From NCBI GenBank assembly GCA_003663345.1, contig QMZU01000039.1, positions 1-6,736 of the forward strand: a DNA stretch of 6,736 bases, in the 5' to 3' direction. This DNA comes from Candidatus Aenigmatarchaeota archaeon (lineage in GTDB: Archaea > Aenigmatarchaeota > Aenigmatarchaeia > PWEA01 > B50-G16). This document shows positions 6,303 through 6,736 of the stretch, piece by piece; within the stretch, counting starts at the first letter, position 1; each line of letters begins with the position of its first letter. Made by a program: the position numbers and the translations under genes. The notes below the pieces were generated by a model, which worked only from the letters and a program-made list of their open reading frames with translations, did no database searches and had not been told where the DNA came from.

Positions 6303-6316
6303 GTCTTTAAAAAGAC
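6303..6316. promoter_or_regulatory. TATA element in a 14-bp inverted repeat (TrmB-like gene promoter/operator)
   Basis: GTCTTT-AA-AAAGAC is a perfect 6+6 inverted repeat with a 2-bp centre. On the minus strand it contains TTTTTAAAG, centred 25 nt before ATG 6284, so it is the likely leaderless promoter of the regulator. On the plus strand CTTTAAAAAG sits about 52 nt before ATG 6361, giving a short leader. The symmetry over a TATA box suggests a binding site for the dimeric regulator itself. Confidence 0.55.
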
Positions 6317-6321
6317 TACAT

Positions 6322-6333
6322 ATTGATATCAAT
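6322..6333. promoter_or_regulatory. 12-bp perfect palindrome, candidate operator
   Basis: ATTGATATCAAT is a perfect 12-bp palindrome in the 76-bp spacer between the TrmB-like gene and the divergent small gene, 5 bp from the inverted repeat over the TATA element. It lies near the expected start of transcription for the plus-strand gene. Position and symmetry fit a regulator binding site; function is inferred. Confidence 0.4.
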
Positions 6334-6360
6334 TCTCGTTCCCATCTGATAAAAGGTGAT

Positions 6361-6588
6361 ATGATAAGAAAGTTCAAAGGACCGAAAGAATATCAAGATT
6401 TTGTTGTATCTCTACTCAAAAGAAACGGTGTCCCTGGTCATTCAGCGTCCGTGTATGAGCATGTTCATGACACAGGATATCCCGGACTCGTTGTTCCTTA
6501 CACCTATGTGGACCTTTACATATCAGATGATGAGCTAGAAAGGAAGATAGCAAAGATGTTGGAAGACATTGGGTTCAAAGAAAGGTGA
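6361..6588 (+). CDS. Small hypothetical protein, 75 aa
   Basis: A 75-aa soluble protein I do not recognise. No signal peptide, membrane segment or cysteine is seen. A helix with FVVSLLKRNGVPGHSA leads into a histidine-containing turn (VYEHVHDTGYPG), a beta strand (LVVPYTYVDLYIS) and a C-terminal acidic helix (DDELERKIAKMLEDIGF). The order 'helix - GIP-like turn - strand - ISDDELERA-like helix' is loosely reminiscent of small signal-transducing-type (DUF2007) domains, but this is weak. ATG 6361 is preferred because GGTGAT (6355-6360) directly precedes it; an in-frame ATG at 6283 would overlap the TrmB-like gene's start and promoter. Divergent from that gene, so probably under its control. The stop ends 1 nt before the encoded CCA of the convergent tRNA-Leu. 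Confidence 0.62.
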   Translation: MIRKFKGPKEYQDFVVSLLKRNGVPGHSASVYEHVHDTGYPGLVVPYTYVDLYISDDELERKIAKMLEDIGFKER

Positions 6589-6606
6589 GTGGTGCGGGGA
6601 GCCGGA

Positions 6607-6661
6607 TTCTCCTTTATCCTTGGCACGGATGGGTTTATAAGGGAGGGGAAGGCTCCCTTAT
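6607..6661 (-). other. Non-canonical tRNA intron in the T-loop (59/60)
   Basis: A 55-nt insertion splits the T-loop of tRNA-Leu; deleting it restores a perfect 5-bp T-stem (GCCGG/CCGGC) with a standard TTCGAAT loop. GAA occurs at both boundaries, so the cut could shift by up to 3 nt without changing the product. It contains a perfect 9-bp hairpin (ATAAGGGAG 6637-6645 / CTCCCTTAT 6653-6661, 7-nt loop) and a smaller ATCC/GGAT stem. I cannot draw a canonical bulge-helix-bulge; only a relaxed one (TTC with GAG, bulge AAT) is apparent. T-loop introns are known in some archaeal tRNAs and are removed by splicing endonucleases with relaxed specificity. An inserted repeat inactivating the gene is the alternative. 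Confidence 0.75.
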
Positions 6662-6693
6662 TTCGAACCGGCGAACTCACTAAGAGACCAGAT

Positions 6694-6736
6694 ACCCCAT
6701 TGGCCCCCTTGTCCTTTACGGCCAAGGGGCAGTTAC
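6694..6736 (-). other. 3' part of the canonical anticodon-loop intron (37/38)
   Basis: Minus-strand sequence before A38 does not supply the CCAGA needed to pair with TCTGG, so an intron separates the halves and continues beyond the window. A plausible archaeal bulge-helix-bulge 3' side is seen: bulge GTA (6695-6693) cut before A38, helix strand TGGG (6699-6696), then GGCCAA (6705-6700) pairing perfectly with TTGGCC (6725-6720). An alternative, mutually exclusive hairpin pairs GCCCCTTG with CAAGGGGGC. The 5' splice site cannot be seen. Confidence 0.6.

Larger units (their letters stand above)
6590..6736 (-). tRNA. tRNA-Leu, 3' part, interrupted twice (5' half outside window)
   Basis: Read on the minus strand, removing 6607-6661 gives A38, anticodon-stem TCTGG (6692-6688), a 15-nt long variable arm containing CTC...GAG (6687-6673), T-stem GCCGG (6672-6668), T-loop TTCGAA plus T, T-stem CCGGC, acceptor TCCCCGC (6600-6594), discriminator A and an encoded CCA (6592-6590). 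A class II variable arm with A73 and this arm sequence is the archaeal tRNA-Leu pattern (tRNA-Ser normally has G73). The anticodon lies in the missing 5' half. Pairing of TGGG (6699-6696) with positions 32-35 read as C-U-Y-A would fit a leucine anticodon with C or U at 34 and A at 35. Exons seen: 6693-6662 and 6606-6590. The exact isoacceptor is unknown. It ends 1 nt from the convergent small gene. Confidence 0.85.

Noticed and set aside
6285..6377. 31-aa N-terminal extension of the TrmB-like regulator
   Set aside because: It would cover its own TATA-like box and the divergent gene's start; the family normally starts a few residues before the LxxxGLSxxE helix, as ATG 6284 gives.
6590..6606. 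tRNA 3' end as an integrase attachment site
   Set aside because: I found no second copy of the tRNA 3' sequence near rps17e or elsewhere in the window and no integrase gene.
6634..6640. TTTATAA as a plus-strand promoter for a downstream gene
   Set aside because: It is one arm of the intron hairpin and would transcribe antisense to tRNA-Leu; no plus-strand gene is visible before the window ends. Kept only as a remark in the hairpin finding.
6516..6725. 69-codon open frame on the minus strand across the tRNA and small gene
   Set aside because: It runs through the tRNA-Leu T-arm and intron, which explain the sequence; serine/proline-rich with no motif.
1..6736. CRISPR array, insertion sequence or toxin-antitoxin pair
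   Set aside because: No regularly spaced repeats, transposase motifs, terminal inverted repeats or recognisable toxin/antitoxin proteins are present.

Overview
The window is archaeal. It carries the 3' part of an archaeal-type isoleucyl-tRNA synthetase gene, the adjacent nop5-flpA pair for C/D-box RNA-guided rRNA 2'-O-methylation, ribosomal protein S17e, a TrmB-like regulator, a protein with an archaeal class III (type IV pilin-like) signal peptide, TATA boxes about 25-27 nt upstream of start codons (leaderless transcripts), and an intron-containing tRNA-Leu. AGG/AGA-rich codon use and a TTG start fit this. I cannot place it to phylum. Introns outside the anticodon loop are common in Thermoproteales and are reported in some DPANN and other deep archaeal lineages, so the tRNA is the best taxonomic hint.

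Left part, 1-2827, plus strand: a tight cluster ileS(3') - HD-domain hydrolase - DHH/DHHA1 phosphoesterase. Both junctions overlap (ATGA at 1219-1222; TTG start 11 nt inside the HD gene), so the three are probably translated as a coupled unit. The HD and DHH products look like a nucleotide/oligonucleotide-degrading pair, joined to aminoacylation only by position.

Middle, 2796-4520, minus strand: nop5 followed with zero spacing by flpA, which encode the scaffold and methyltransferase of the C/D sRNP. The flpA end overlaps the DHH end convergently by 32 bp. A 53-bp divergent spacer (4521-4573) with one TATA box at its exact centre separates nop5 from rps17e, so one element may drive both as leaderless mRNAs.

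Right part, 4763-6588: more AT-rich and accessory-looking. It holds a pilin-like secreted protein, an unannotated cysteine-containing ORF whose frame is closed just upstream by an in-frame TAG or a frameshift, a TrmB-like regulator, and a divergent 75-aa hypothetical gene. The spacer between the last two contains two near-perfect palindromes.

End, 6590-6736, minus strand: the 3' part of a tRNA-Leu gene with encoded CCA, interrupted twice: by a 55-nt insertion in the T-loop and by an intron in the anticodon loop that runs off the window. No gap above 300 bases lacks a candidate gene; the only stretch that would (5193-5570) holds the unannotated ORF.
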